Source: JBPCRW01 sp050996405 (GTDB taxonomy: Bacteria > Acidobacteriota > Blastocatellia > Pyrinomonadales > Pyrinomonadaceae). Taken from it: 13,100 nt of DNA. Made by a program: the position numbers and the translations under genes. Below the pieces are notes generated by a model. It did not search any database. It saw only the letters and a program-made list of their open reading frames with translations, and was not told the origin of the DNA. Shown here piece by piece: positions 5,339 to 11,142 of the stretch. The DNA is taken from NCBI GenBank assembly GCA_050996405.1, contig JBPCRW010000196.1:1-13100 (forward strand), written 5' to 3'. Position 1 is the first letter of the stretch. Each line of letters begins with the position of its first letter.

Positions 5339-5581
5339 ATGGCAGAAAATACTAAACCAAATCTGAATATTATGGAAGAAGAATTTAATACCGGACAGGA
5401 ATCGGCGAAAGATATTCCGAACGCGCAGCCGGGCGAAGGAATTCAAGGCACGGACGGTTATCCGGGAAACTCCGAGCAATTGGGCGATGTCGGAAATATC
5501 GGCACGGAAGAAGAAACTCGCCGTCACGAAGAAGAAGAATTAGGCGTTGACGATTCAAACGACAGCCGCCGCACTAATTGA
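5339..5581 (+). CDS. Small acidic, probably disordered protein, unknown function
   Basis: I do not recognise a family for these 80 residues. The sequence is strongly acidic and polar, with many Glu, Asp, Gly and Asn, no Cys, no signal peptide and no hydrophobic core. Residues 29-56 are Gly-rich (PGEGIQGTDGYPGN), and residues 57-72 are a Glu/Asp run. It is likely intrinsically disordered and cytoplasmic, with a stress or hydration role imaginable but not shown. Support for a real gene is good: a clear AAGGGAG seven bases before the ATG, a plausible promoter with a perfect TATAAT, and a hairpin with a seven-T run downstream. It is a single-gene unit, divergent from the DUF4920 gene and convergent with the amidohydrolase gene. 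Confidence 0.7.
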   Translation: MAENTKPNLNIMEEEFNTGQESAKDIPNAQPGEGIQGTDGYPGNSEQLGDVGNIGTEEETRRHEEEELGVDDSNDSRRTN

Positions 5582-5608
5582 TTTAAGAAGTCTGCTTGCA
5601 ATTAAAAA

Positions 5609-5700
5609 TAGGACGCGGATGAACGCCGATAAAGCGGGTTGACGCGGATTATCTAAAAAGAATCCGCGTCAATCCCCCAAAATCCGCGTTCTATTTTTTT
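5609..5700 (+). terminator. Nested inverted repeats and T-run between convergent genes
   Basis: An inner perfect 12-bp stem, TTGACGCGGATT (5639-5650) with AATCCGCGTCAA (5661-5672), lies within outer arms at 5609-5621 and 5681-5693 that match at 11 of 13 positions. Seven T (5694-5700) follow. The word ACGCGGAT and variants recur about every ten bases (ACGCGGATGA, ACGCCGATAA). It ends the acidic-protein unit; the T-run touches the stop codon of the amidohydrolase gene on the other strand. Confidence 0.65.
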
Positions 5701-7351
5701 ACCTGAATTCATAAACAATTTTCCCGTCAACGACCGTCGTCAAAATTTTCGCGTTTCGTATTTCGATTGGATTTATTTTGAAAATATCGTCCGACACGAC
5801 GATAAAATCCGCGAGTTTTCCGGCGGTGATTGTGCCTTTTTGCGTTTCCTGAAATTCGGCGTAAGCTGAACCGACCGTGTAGGCGCGGATGGCTTCTTCG
5901 ACCGAAATTTTTTGTTCGGGAAACCAGCCGTTCGGATTTTTATCGTCGAGCGTGCGGCGCGTGACGGCGGCGTAAATTCCCAAAAACGGATTGAGCGGCG
6001 CGACAAACCAGTCAGTTCCGAAAGCCAGATGCGCGCCCGAATCGAGCAGCGAGCGAAAAGCGTAAGAACTTTTCAAACGTTTTTCGTCCAGGCGTTTATA
6101 AGCCCAGCGTCCGTCGTCAATCAAGTGATACGGCTGCACCGAAGCGACAATGCCGTCTGCGCCGAAACGCGGAATGTCTTGCTGCCGCAAATGCTGCGCG
6201 TGTTCGATGCGAAAACGTCGGTCGCGCGCGCCGTCTTCTTTTTCAACGCGCTCGTAGATTTTCAAAATCTCGTCGTTGGCGCGGTCGCCGATGGCGTGAA
6301 TCATCACCTGCAAATTATTTTTGTCCGCCGCCGAAACTTTTTCATACATATTCGGCATTTCGTCCGTCGCCAATCCGGTCGAATTCGGAGCGTCCAAATA
6401 CGGCTCGTAAAACCAGGCGGTTGTCGAACCCAGAGAGCCGTCAGCAAAGCCTTTGAGACCGCCGACGCGAAGCATATCCGAGCCAAAAGCGTGATGAATT
6501 CCGGCGCGCGTCCAACGCTGCCAATCCGTCAAAGTCGAAACGGCATAGACGCGCGTTTTTAATTTTCCCTGCCGCAATAATTCCTGATAAACTCCGACAT
6601 CCGTTCCGGCGGACATATCTTGAATGCTCGTCACGCCCAGCGAAGCGGCATAATCGGTTGCAGTTTGCAGATATTCCGTTTTTTCGGCAAATGAAAATTC
6701 GGGAATAACTTTATAAACGTAATTCATCGCCGCGTCTTTCAAAATTCCGGTCGGATTGCCCTGCGAATCGCGCACAATCACGCCGCCTTCGACATCTTTT
6801 GTATTTTTATCAAGGTTTGCTAGTTTCAACGCGAGACTATTTGCCAGAGCCATATGTCCGTCAAGACGATTGATAAAAACCGGATTGTCGGGTGTTGCCG
6901 CGTCAATCATTTGGGCGGTCGGCAGATTGTTCGGAGTCCAATTTTCGTGGTCCCAATTGCCGTTTAAAATCCAGCGTCCCTTCGGCAATTTCGCGGCGAA
7001 ATTTTTAATTCTTTGGACAAATTCCTGCGGCGTTTTCGCGTCGCGTAAATCGACGCTCGAAAGTCCCGAACCACCTTCCAAAAAATGAACATGCGCGTCG
7101 TTAAAACCGGGCAGCACGAGTTTGCCTTGCGCGTCAATGACTTTTGTCTTCGCGCCGATAAAATTTTTAATTTCCGCGTTCGCGCCGACGGCGACAATGC
7201 GATTGCCCATCACGGCAAAGGCTTCGGCAGACGGTTTCGCGGCATCTAAAGTGTGAACGTTTGCGTTAATCACGACCAAATCAGCCGATAAATTTTGCGC
7301 GAATGTTTGAACGGAAAAAGCCATCAGAAAAAGGAGCAGAAATTTTTTCAT
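5699..7351 (-). CDS. Secreted amidohydrolase family 3 protein (YtcJ-like)
   Basis: The ATG at 7351 gives 550 residues and starts directly with a signal peptide (MKKFLLLFLMAFSVQTFAQ); a TTG five codons upstream is less likely. The protein is therefore exported, probably periplasmic. The order of motifs is that of amidohydrolase family 3: an N-terminal beta-sandwich (ADLVVINANVHTLD), the metal-binding GFNDAHVHFLEGG with His87 and His89, GGLKGFADGSLGSTTAW, VMIHAIGDRAND with a metal-ligand His, RFRIEHAQHL, HLAFGTDWFVAPLNPF with the catalytic Asp, and the closing beta-sandwich (GKLADFIVVSDDIF). Length is typical. These enzymes hydrolyse amide or imine bonds of varied small molecules; the substrate cannot be read from sequence. 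No Shine-Dalgarno is obvious. It appears to be transcribed alone, from a promoter overlapping the start of the divergent gene. Confidence 0.9.
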   Translation of the reverse strand: MKKFLLLFLMAFSVQTFAQNLSADLVVINANVHTLDAAKPSAEAFAVMGNRIVAVGANAEIKNFIGAKTKVIDAQGKLVLPGFNDAHVHFLEGGSGLSSVDLRDAKTPQEFVQRIKNFAAKLPKGRWILNGNWDHENWTPNNLPTAQMIDAATPDNPVFINRLDGHMALANSLALKLANLDKNTKDVEGGVIVRDSQGNPTGILKDAAMNYVYKVIPEFSFAEKTEYLQTATDYAASLGVTSIQDMSAGTDVGVYQELLRQGKLKTRVYAVSTLTDWQRWTRAGIHHAFGSDMLRVGGLKGFADGSLGSTTAWFYEPYLDAPNSTGLATDEMPNMYEKVSAADKNNLQVMIHAIGDRANDEILKIYERVEKEDGARDRRFRIEHAQHLRQQDIPRFGADGIVASVQPYHLIDDGRWAYKRLDEKRLKSSYAFRSLLDSGAHLAFGTDWFVAPLNPFLGIYAAVTRRTLDDKNPNGWFPEQKISVEEAIRAYTVGSAYAEFQETQKGTITAGKLADFIVVSDDIFKINPIEIRNAKILTTVVDGKIVYEFR

Positions 7352-7389
7352 AAAAAATCGTTTCAATGTATGCTTAAATTGTCTGGCAA

Positions 7390-7398
7390 ATTATAGCA
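7390..7398 (-). promoter_or_regulatory. Extended -10 promoter element for the amidohydrolase gene
   Basis: On the minus strand this reads TGCTATAAT, a perfect extended -10 element. Transcription would begin near 7383, about 32 bases before the ATG at 7351. The -35 region would lie inside the divergent coding sequence starting at 7399, where only a weak TTGGAT (complement of 7414-7419) is seen. Confidence 0.5.
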
Positions 7399-7926
7399 AT
7401 GAAAGAAAGGCATATCCAAATTACCGGCATCATTTTAGTTTTAGTCGGCTTTATTTTTGTCGCGTGGCTGTATCTCGCCGCGCCGCAATCGCTGGCGGAA
7501 GTTCCATCAAAGGCGCGTGAAACTATCGAAAACGCAACGACGACCGGACAAGTTTTGACGGGAACTTATGAGATTGACCGGACAAAATTCGACGAAGGTT
7601 TAAACGCTTTTCGCACTGATAATTTCGTTGTCGCGCGAGATGATTTTGAAAAAGCCGACCCCGAACGGCGCGATGCGAAAACGCAGTTTTATATTGCGTA
7701 TAGTTTTTACCGTCAGGGCTGGGGCAGAACTTACAGCGACGATGCGCTGTTCAAACAGGGCTTGGAGCAAATTAACCGCGTCATCGGGCTTGATAAAAAT
7801 TTTAAATCCGACGACGATAATTTGAAGTTGAAAACTCCCGCCGAACTGAAAAACGAATTTGAAGAAGGCTTAAAAATTACGCCCGAAGATTTTAATCCGT
7901 TGAAAATTTTTCGGGAGAGAAAATGA
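7399..7926 (+). CDS. Membrane-anchored TPR-like protein, unknown function
   Basis: The protein has 175 residues. Residues 8-28 (ITGIILVLVGFIFVAWLYLA) are one transmembrane helix near the N-terminus, so the rest is probably periplasmic. Residues 64-110 (GLNAFRTDNFVVARDDFEKA, then AKTQFYIAYSFYRQGWG) have the spacing of a TPR-type helix pair. Residues 120-135 resemble the start of a second unit. I recognise no catalytic motif or named family. No Shine-Dalgarno is visible before the ATG. The gap to the divergent amidohydrolase gene is only 47 bases. The stop codon overlaps the start of the next gene by four bases (ATGA), so the two are translationally coupled and probably work together at the membrane. 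Confidence 0.75.
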   Translation: MKERHIQITGIILVLVGFIFVAWLYLAAPQSLAEVPSKARETIENATTTGQVLTGTYEIDRTKFDEGLNAFRTDNFVVARDDFEKADPERRDAKTQFYIAYSFYRQGWGRTYSDDALFKQGLEQINRVIGLDKNFKSDDDNLKLKTPAELKNEFEEGLKITPEDFNPLKIFRERK

Positions 7927-8738
7927 GAATGTCCAGATTCCAGAGTCCAGAGTCCAGAGTCGAAGAAACCGATTCGCAGGATTTGCCGGTTGTTGACGGC
8001 GAATTGATTGAAGCGTCCGGCAGCGAAAAATTGACGAAGACGAATGAACGAAAATTAAAAAACGAAGTAATAAAACAAGCGTCGAAAAACGAAAAACAAA
8101 AGCCGAATCTGCAATCGGCGTATCGAAATTATCTGCTTGTTCCGGTTATTTTTCTCGTCGTAACCTTGCTCGGCGGTCTGCGTTTGGATGCGGCGACGAA
8201 TGCGTTTTTGTTTTTGAAACCCGCGCTCGTTTGTCTGATTTTCGCCGCCGTTTTGCTTTTGCTTTTTTTTCGCGGCGGACTTTTAAAACTCGACGGCTGG
8301 TTTTCGGAAAATTTTTCGACCGTCAAAAATATCGCCAACGCAGCCATTTTGTTCACGCTTTTTACGGCTTCGACGCAGATTTTTAATTCGCTTTTGCCGG
8401 AAAGAGGTTTGCCGTTTTGGATGGTCTCGCTGCTGTTTTTCTGGACATTGTGGAACAATCTTTTTTCCGTTTTCGACGCGAAACGTTTGCTGCAAAGTCT
8501 CGGCGGTTTGTTCGCTCTGGCGTTCGTCGTGAAATATTTGATTCTGGCGAGTTTGAGTTTTGCGAATGATGCGACCTGGACGCAGAAAATTCTGGAAAGC
8601 GTTATGAAGGAAGCGTCGTTCGGCTTAATCGATTTGCCGAAATTTGCCGACGGGACGGGTTATATTCAATTTTTCACGCTGGTTTTTTATCTGCTCGGAT
8701 TATTTTTGCTGAAGCCGCGAATGGATGAAAGCGAATAA
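7923..8738 (+). CDS. Six-helix integral membrane protein, unknown function
   Basis: The protein has 271 residues. A hydrophilic N-terminal region (about 1-67, rich in Glu, Lys and Asn) is followed by about six hydrophobic segments near 69-88, 94-115, 137-158, 162-184, 190-213 and 248-264. No known transporter or enzyme motif is seen. GGGAG just upstream, inside the previous gene, supports the ATG at 7923, which overlaps the previous stop (ATGA). Codons 4-13 consist of four tandem copies of a 7-base word (CCAGAGT type) and encode FQSPESR. Because seven is not a multiple of three, loss or gain of one copy would shift the frame. The stop is only three bases from that of the convergent S4-domain gene, with no terminator between them. 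Confidence 0.8.
   Translation: MRMSRFQSPESRVEETDSQDLPVVDGELIEASGSEKLTKTNERKLKNEVIKQASKNEKQKPNLQSAYRNYLLVPVIFLVVTLLGGLRLDAATNAFLFLKPALVCLIFAAVLLLLFFRGGLLKLDGWFSENFSTVKNIANAAILFTLFTASTQIFNSLLPERGLPFWMVSLLFFWTLWNNLFSVFDAKRLLQSLGGLFALAFVVKYLILASLSFANDATWTQKILESVMKEASFGLIDLPKFADGTGYIQFFTLVFYLLGLFLLKPRMDESE
7933..7960. repeat. Heptamer tandem repeat (CCAGAKT, four copies) inside a coding start
   Basis: CCAGATT followed by three exact copies of CCAGAGT. It lies ten bases after the start codon of the six-helix membrane protein gene. Confidence 0.9.
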
Positions 8739-8741
8739 ATT

Positions 8742-9038
8742 TTATCCGGTGATTATTTCGTCTTCGGGCAATTCGCTGTTCAAAATTTCTTCCGATATTA
8801 TTTCGTAAAGATTTGCCGCTTCGGCACGCGAAACCTGTTTCGATTTTGGAATTTGCAGCGCGCGGATTTTTAAAATTCGACTGCGCCGCCGGATTTCGAT
8901 TTCGTCGTCCGGTTTGATTTCGCGCGAAGATTTCGCCGTTAAATTATTGACTTTGACTAATCCCGCATCGCAAAATTCCTGCGCCAGAGTGCGGCGCAAA
9001 ATCAAACGGCTGGCTTTTAAAAAAAGGTCTAAACGCAT
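8742..9038 (-). CDS. rqcP: S4-domain RNA-binding protein of the RqcP/Hsp15 family
   Basis: Starting from the ATG at 9038 the protein has 98 residues, beginning MRLDLFLKASRLILRRTLAQ, the canonical S4 start of RqcP (YabO) and Hsp15. The S4 domain (residues 1-60) includes EFCDAGLVKVNNLTAKSSRE and IKPDDEIEI, all expected turns of the fold. A charged tail of about 38 residues follows. Family members bind 23S rRNA/peptidyl-tRNA on free 50S subunits. RqcP works with RqcH in alanine tailing of stalled nascent chains, whereas Hsp15 (hslR) is the proteobacterial relative; the short length and N-terminus fit RqcP better. GTG and TTG codons slightly upstream (9044, 9047) are possible starts, but MRLD is the usual beginning. 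It lies downstream of the SurA-like gene, separated by a long hairpin. Confidence 0.8.
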   Translation of the reverse strand: MRLDLFLKASRLILRRTLAQEFCDAGLVKVNNLTAKSSREIKPDDEIEIRRRSRILKIRALQIPKSKQVSRAEAANLYEIISEEILNSELPEDEIITG

Positions 9039-9050
9039 TTTCACCAATGT

Positions 9051-9114
9051 AAAATTAGAAATGGAAAACGGAAAATTTTTATACCTTTATTTTCCGTTTT
9101 CCATTTCTAATTTT
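9051..9114. repeat. Perfect 26-bp inverted repeat between the SurA-like and rqcP genes
   Basis: The arm 9051-9076 (AAAATTAGAAATGGAAAACG, then GAAAAT) is exactly complementary to 9089-9114, with a 12-base loop. The right arm and the bases after it read as four heptamers from 9090: TTTTCCG, TTTTCCA, TTTCTAA, TTTTTCG. On the minus strand it lies eight bases after the SurA-like stop and could act as a terminator or RNA stabiliser. Confidence 0.85.
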
Positions 9115-9122
9115 TCGTCAAT

Positions 9123-10184
9123 TTACTTGCTCGCCTTCTTAGTTTCAGCGGCGGCAGTTGTATCGGTCAGAAGCGGCGCGACCAGCGGGCTATATGTGTC
9201 GGAAACCTTGATATAAGCGTCTTTACGCAGCCCCGCGACATATTTCTTTTGCTCTTCGGGAAACGCTTCAGCCGTCATCGCGCTTCGCACGGCGGCTTCG
9301 TCGAAAACCGAATCATTGCTGGCGGCTGTGCGATTATCGACGCGAATAATTTCAACGCCTTCGTCAACTTCGAGTTTGGCGACATCGCCGGTTTTTAAGC
9401 CTTTGATTGCGTCGGCAACCTGCGGATTTAATTCTTTTATTGAAAGCGTGCCGACGCTGCCTTTAGTTTGCGCCGCGTCGGGACGGTCGGAATTTTCCGT
9501 CACGAGTTTGGTAAAATCCGCTCCGCTTCGTGCTTGAGCGATTAACTGGTCGGCTTTAGCGCGAATCGCCGCCGTATCGCGTCCGGCAAATCCGAGAAAA
9601 ATTTCCGACAGGCTGACTGTCTCCGGTTTGGTAAATTTATCTTTGTGAGTGTCGTAATAATCTTTGATTTCCTTTTCCCCGCGACTGTAATAATATTTTG
9701 AACTAACTTCGTGCTGGAGAACCATCTGTTTGGTAATATCTTTTCTCCAAAGCTCGCGGAGTTCGTCGGGTTTAACTCCCTGGTCATTCATCGCTTTATA
9801 AAGGTCTTCAACTCTTTTGAGCTTATATTGCGTCATTAGCTGCGCGAAACGCTGGTTGATTTGCACGTCAACGTCGGCATCCATGCCTAAATCCTTACCT
9901 TTCTGCAAAATCAATTCTTCATTTATCAAACTGGCGATAAGCTCGCCTTTTTTCTTTTCAACTTCGGCTTTGGCTTCGTCCGGTTTTTTGCCCTGTTGGA
10001 CGAGCGCGTCGGCTGCTGCCTGCATTTCTCTTTTAACGCGCGAAAGCGTAATCACGCTGTCGTTGACCTGCGCGACGACTTCGTCAATCACGACCGGCTC
10101 GCTTTCCTGCGCGAAGGCGGAAAAGGCTGAAAAACAAAGAACCGTCACGAATAAAATCGCTGAACTGATAAATTTTACTTTCAT
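9123..10184 (-). CDS. Periplasmic SurA/PpiC-type peptidyl-prolyl isomerase chaperone
   Basis: The protein has 353 residues. Residues 1-25 are a signal peptide (cut after AFA, before QES). Residues 32-165 form a SurA-type chaperone domain, starting with the typical VVIDEVVAQVNDSVITLSRV and including ASLINEELILQKGKDLGM. Residues 188-284 are one parvulin domain: VSLSEIFLGF, ARSGADFTKLVTENSD, KGSVGTLSIKELNP, and VEIIRVDNR at the end. E. coli SurA has two parvulin domains; this one has one, as is common outside Proteobacteria. The expected role is folding or escorting outer-membrane and periplasmic proteins. The last 20 residues are a low-complexity Thr/Ala/Lys tail. The ATG at 10184 has no clear Shine-Dalgarno (AT-rich upstream). 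The rqcP gene follows on the same strand. Confidence 0.88.
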   Translation of the reverse strand: MKVKFISSAILFVTVLCFSAFSAFAQESEPVVIDEVVAQVNDSVITLSRVKREMQAAADALVQQGKKPDEAKAEVEKKKGELIASLINEELILQKGKDLGMDADVDVQINQRFAQLMTQYKLKRVEDLYKAMNDQGVKPDELRELWRKDITKQMVLQHEVSSKYYYSRGEKEIKDYYDTHKDKFTKPETVSLSEIFLGFAGRDTAAIRAKADQLIAQARSGADFTKLVTENSDRPDAAQTKGSVGTLSIKELNPQVADAIKGLKTGDVAKLEVDEGVEIIRVDNRTAASNDSVFDEAAVRSAMTAEAFPEEQKKYVAGLRKDAYIKVSDTYSPLVAPLLTDTTAAAETKKASK

Positions 10185-10225
10185 AATTTTTTATTTAAAC
10201 GAGAAATGGAATCTTCAAATTAAAT

Positions 10226-10264
10226 GATTTTGAACCGTCAATGTTAATCCTCAAAATCGTTTTT
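10226..10264. other. Weak hairpin in the divergent spacer
   Basis: GATTTTGA (10226-10233) pairs with TCAAAATC (10251-10258), followed on the plus strand by GTTTTT. It may be a weak terminator or simply chance. I see no convincing promoter in the 211-base spacer 10185-10395. Confidence 0.3.
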
Positions 10265-10320
10265 CGCAATGTCAGGTTTGATGCCTTAAATAGCGAAACG
10301 GTTTCTTCAAAATAAAAACG

Positions 10321-10360
10321 CGGCGAAACTTTGGAAATAAAAAGCGTTTCGCCGTTTTTT
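10321..10360 (+). terminator. Terminator-like hairpin in the leader of the zinc-ribbon gene
   Basis: CGGCGAAAC (10321-10329) pairs perfectly with GTTTCGCCG (10346-10354), followed directly by six T (10355-10360). It lies 35 bases before the ATG at 10396. On the minus strand the same stem is followed by CGTTTTTATTTTG, so it could work both ways. No plus-strand gene lies directly upstream, so attenuation of the following gene is possible. Confidence 0.6.
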
Positions 10361-10395
10361 AATAAAGGCTCAAGCCTTTCCGCTTTGCTTTTCAA

Positions 10396-11076
10396 ATGAA
10401 TATTAAATGCTCAAACTGCAATCTCATCAATTTTCTAAACGCCGAAAAATGCGCGCGCTGCGATGACGATTTGGACATTTCAAAAGTCGAAACCGGTCAA
10501 AAAATCTCCAGCCGCCGCCCGCAGAAAAGTTTATTCGCCAAAATCTTTAAACGCGGAATCGTTTGCCTCGCCGTTTGCCTTGCGACTATTTTTACTTTTT
10601 ACCTGTCGCTGATTTTTACCGCCGAACCGCTTTCTGCGAGCGAAAAACAATCGGTTAAAAACGCGATTGCGGTTTTGCAGGCGAAAGGTTTCACCGGCGA
10701 AGTTTTTCTGCTGAATAATCTGGCGGTTTTGCGCGCCAACGACAACTGGCTGAACGCTTCGACTTTAAACGAAACGGCGTATGCCGCGACGAATTTTCCG
10801 TTTGAAGTCATCACAATTTACCCGACGTTTTTCACCGTTCCGCAGGACGACACCGAACGCGCGATGATTCTGCTGCACGAAGCGCGGCATTTAAAAGGCG
10901 CGGACGAAAAACAGGCTTACGAATTTGTCTGGAAAAACCGTAAAAAACTCGGCTGGACAAAAGATAAATACGCGAATTCAATCGTCTGGCGCAACGTGCG
11001 GAAACAAACCAGAGAATTCGCGCCGAATCTGTTCATCTGCGATTCCAACGAATACGGCGACTGCACTGAACAGTGA
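10396..11076 (+). CDS. Membrane protein with zinc ribbon and HExxHxxGxxE motif, putative metallopeptidase
   Basis: The protein has 226 residues. The N-terminus holds a zinc ribbon with Cys5, Cys8, Cys19 and Cys22 (CSNC...CARC). A basic stretch (about 39-53) precedes one transmembrane helix at about 54-75. Residues 76-226 should be periplasmic. There, LLHEARHLKGADE (159-171) contains HEARH, an HExxH zinc-protease signature. The glycine at 168 and Glu171 follow with metzincin spacing (HExxHxxGxx then the third ligand, normally His or Asp). A downstream motif-like segment is NRKKLGWTKDKYANSIVWRN. I do not recognise a named family, and the peptidase role is inference from this motif; Glu171 or Glu176 could be the third ligand. 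No Shine-Dalgarno is visible at the ATG. A terminator-like hairpin sits in the leader. The gene ends inside a tandem-repeat region shared with the end of mfd. Confidence 0.75.
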   Translation: MNIKCSNCNLINFLNAEKCARCDDDLDISKVETGQKISSRRPQKSLFAKIFKRGIVCLAVCLATIFTFYLSLIFTAEPLSASEKQSVKNAIAVLQAKGFTGEVFLLNNLAVLRANDNWLNASTLNETAYAATNFPFEVITIYPTFFTVPQDDTERAMILLHEARHLKGADEKQAYEFVWKNRKKLGWTKDKYANSIVWRNVRKQTREFAPNLFICDSNEYGDCTEQ

Positions 11077-11142
11077 ACAATTATCAGTGAACAATTATCA
11101 GCAAATCTTTATGATAACTGTTAATTGTTCACTGATAATTGT
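11071..11142. repeat. 14-base tandem repeats and 24-bp inverted repeat between convergent genes
   Basis: CAGTGAACAATTAT occurs at 11071-11084 and 11085-11098, with a degenerate third copy at 11099-11112. Bases 11077-11100 pair with 11119-11142 at 23 of 24 positions, leaving an 18-base loop. The stop of the zinc-ribbon gene (11074-11076) abuts the left arm, and the mfd stop (11121-11123) lies inside the right arm, so the last Mfd residues (LSVNN) are repeat-encoded. It is probably a bidirectional terminator. Confidence 0.85.

Noticed and set aside
5912..6562. Long plus-strand open frame (216 codons) opposite the amidohydrolase
   Set aside because: It is antisense to a gene with all family motifs intact, is rich in Arg/Val/Phe as expected of such shadows, and has no ribosome binding site.
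7933..7960. CRISPR-like or other long repeat array
   Set aside because: The unit is only seven bases with no spacers, and none of the repeat sites in the window has repeat-spacer layout.
10195..10395. Possible 66-residue minus-strand gene upstream of the SurA-like gene
   Set aside because: It starts with TTG, has no ribosome binding site, runs through the terminator-like hairpin at 10321-10360, and shows no recognisable domain. Probably chance.
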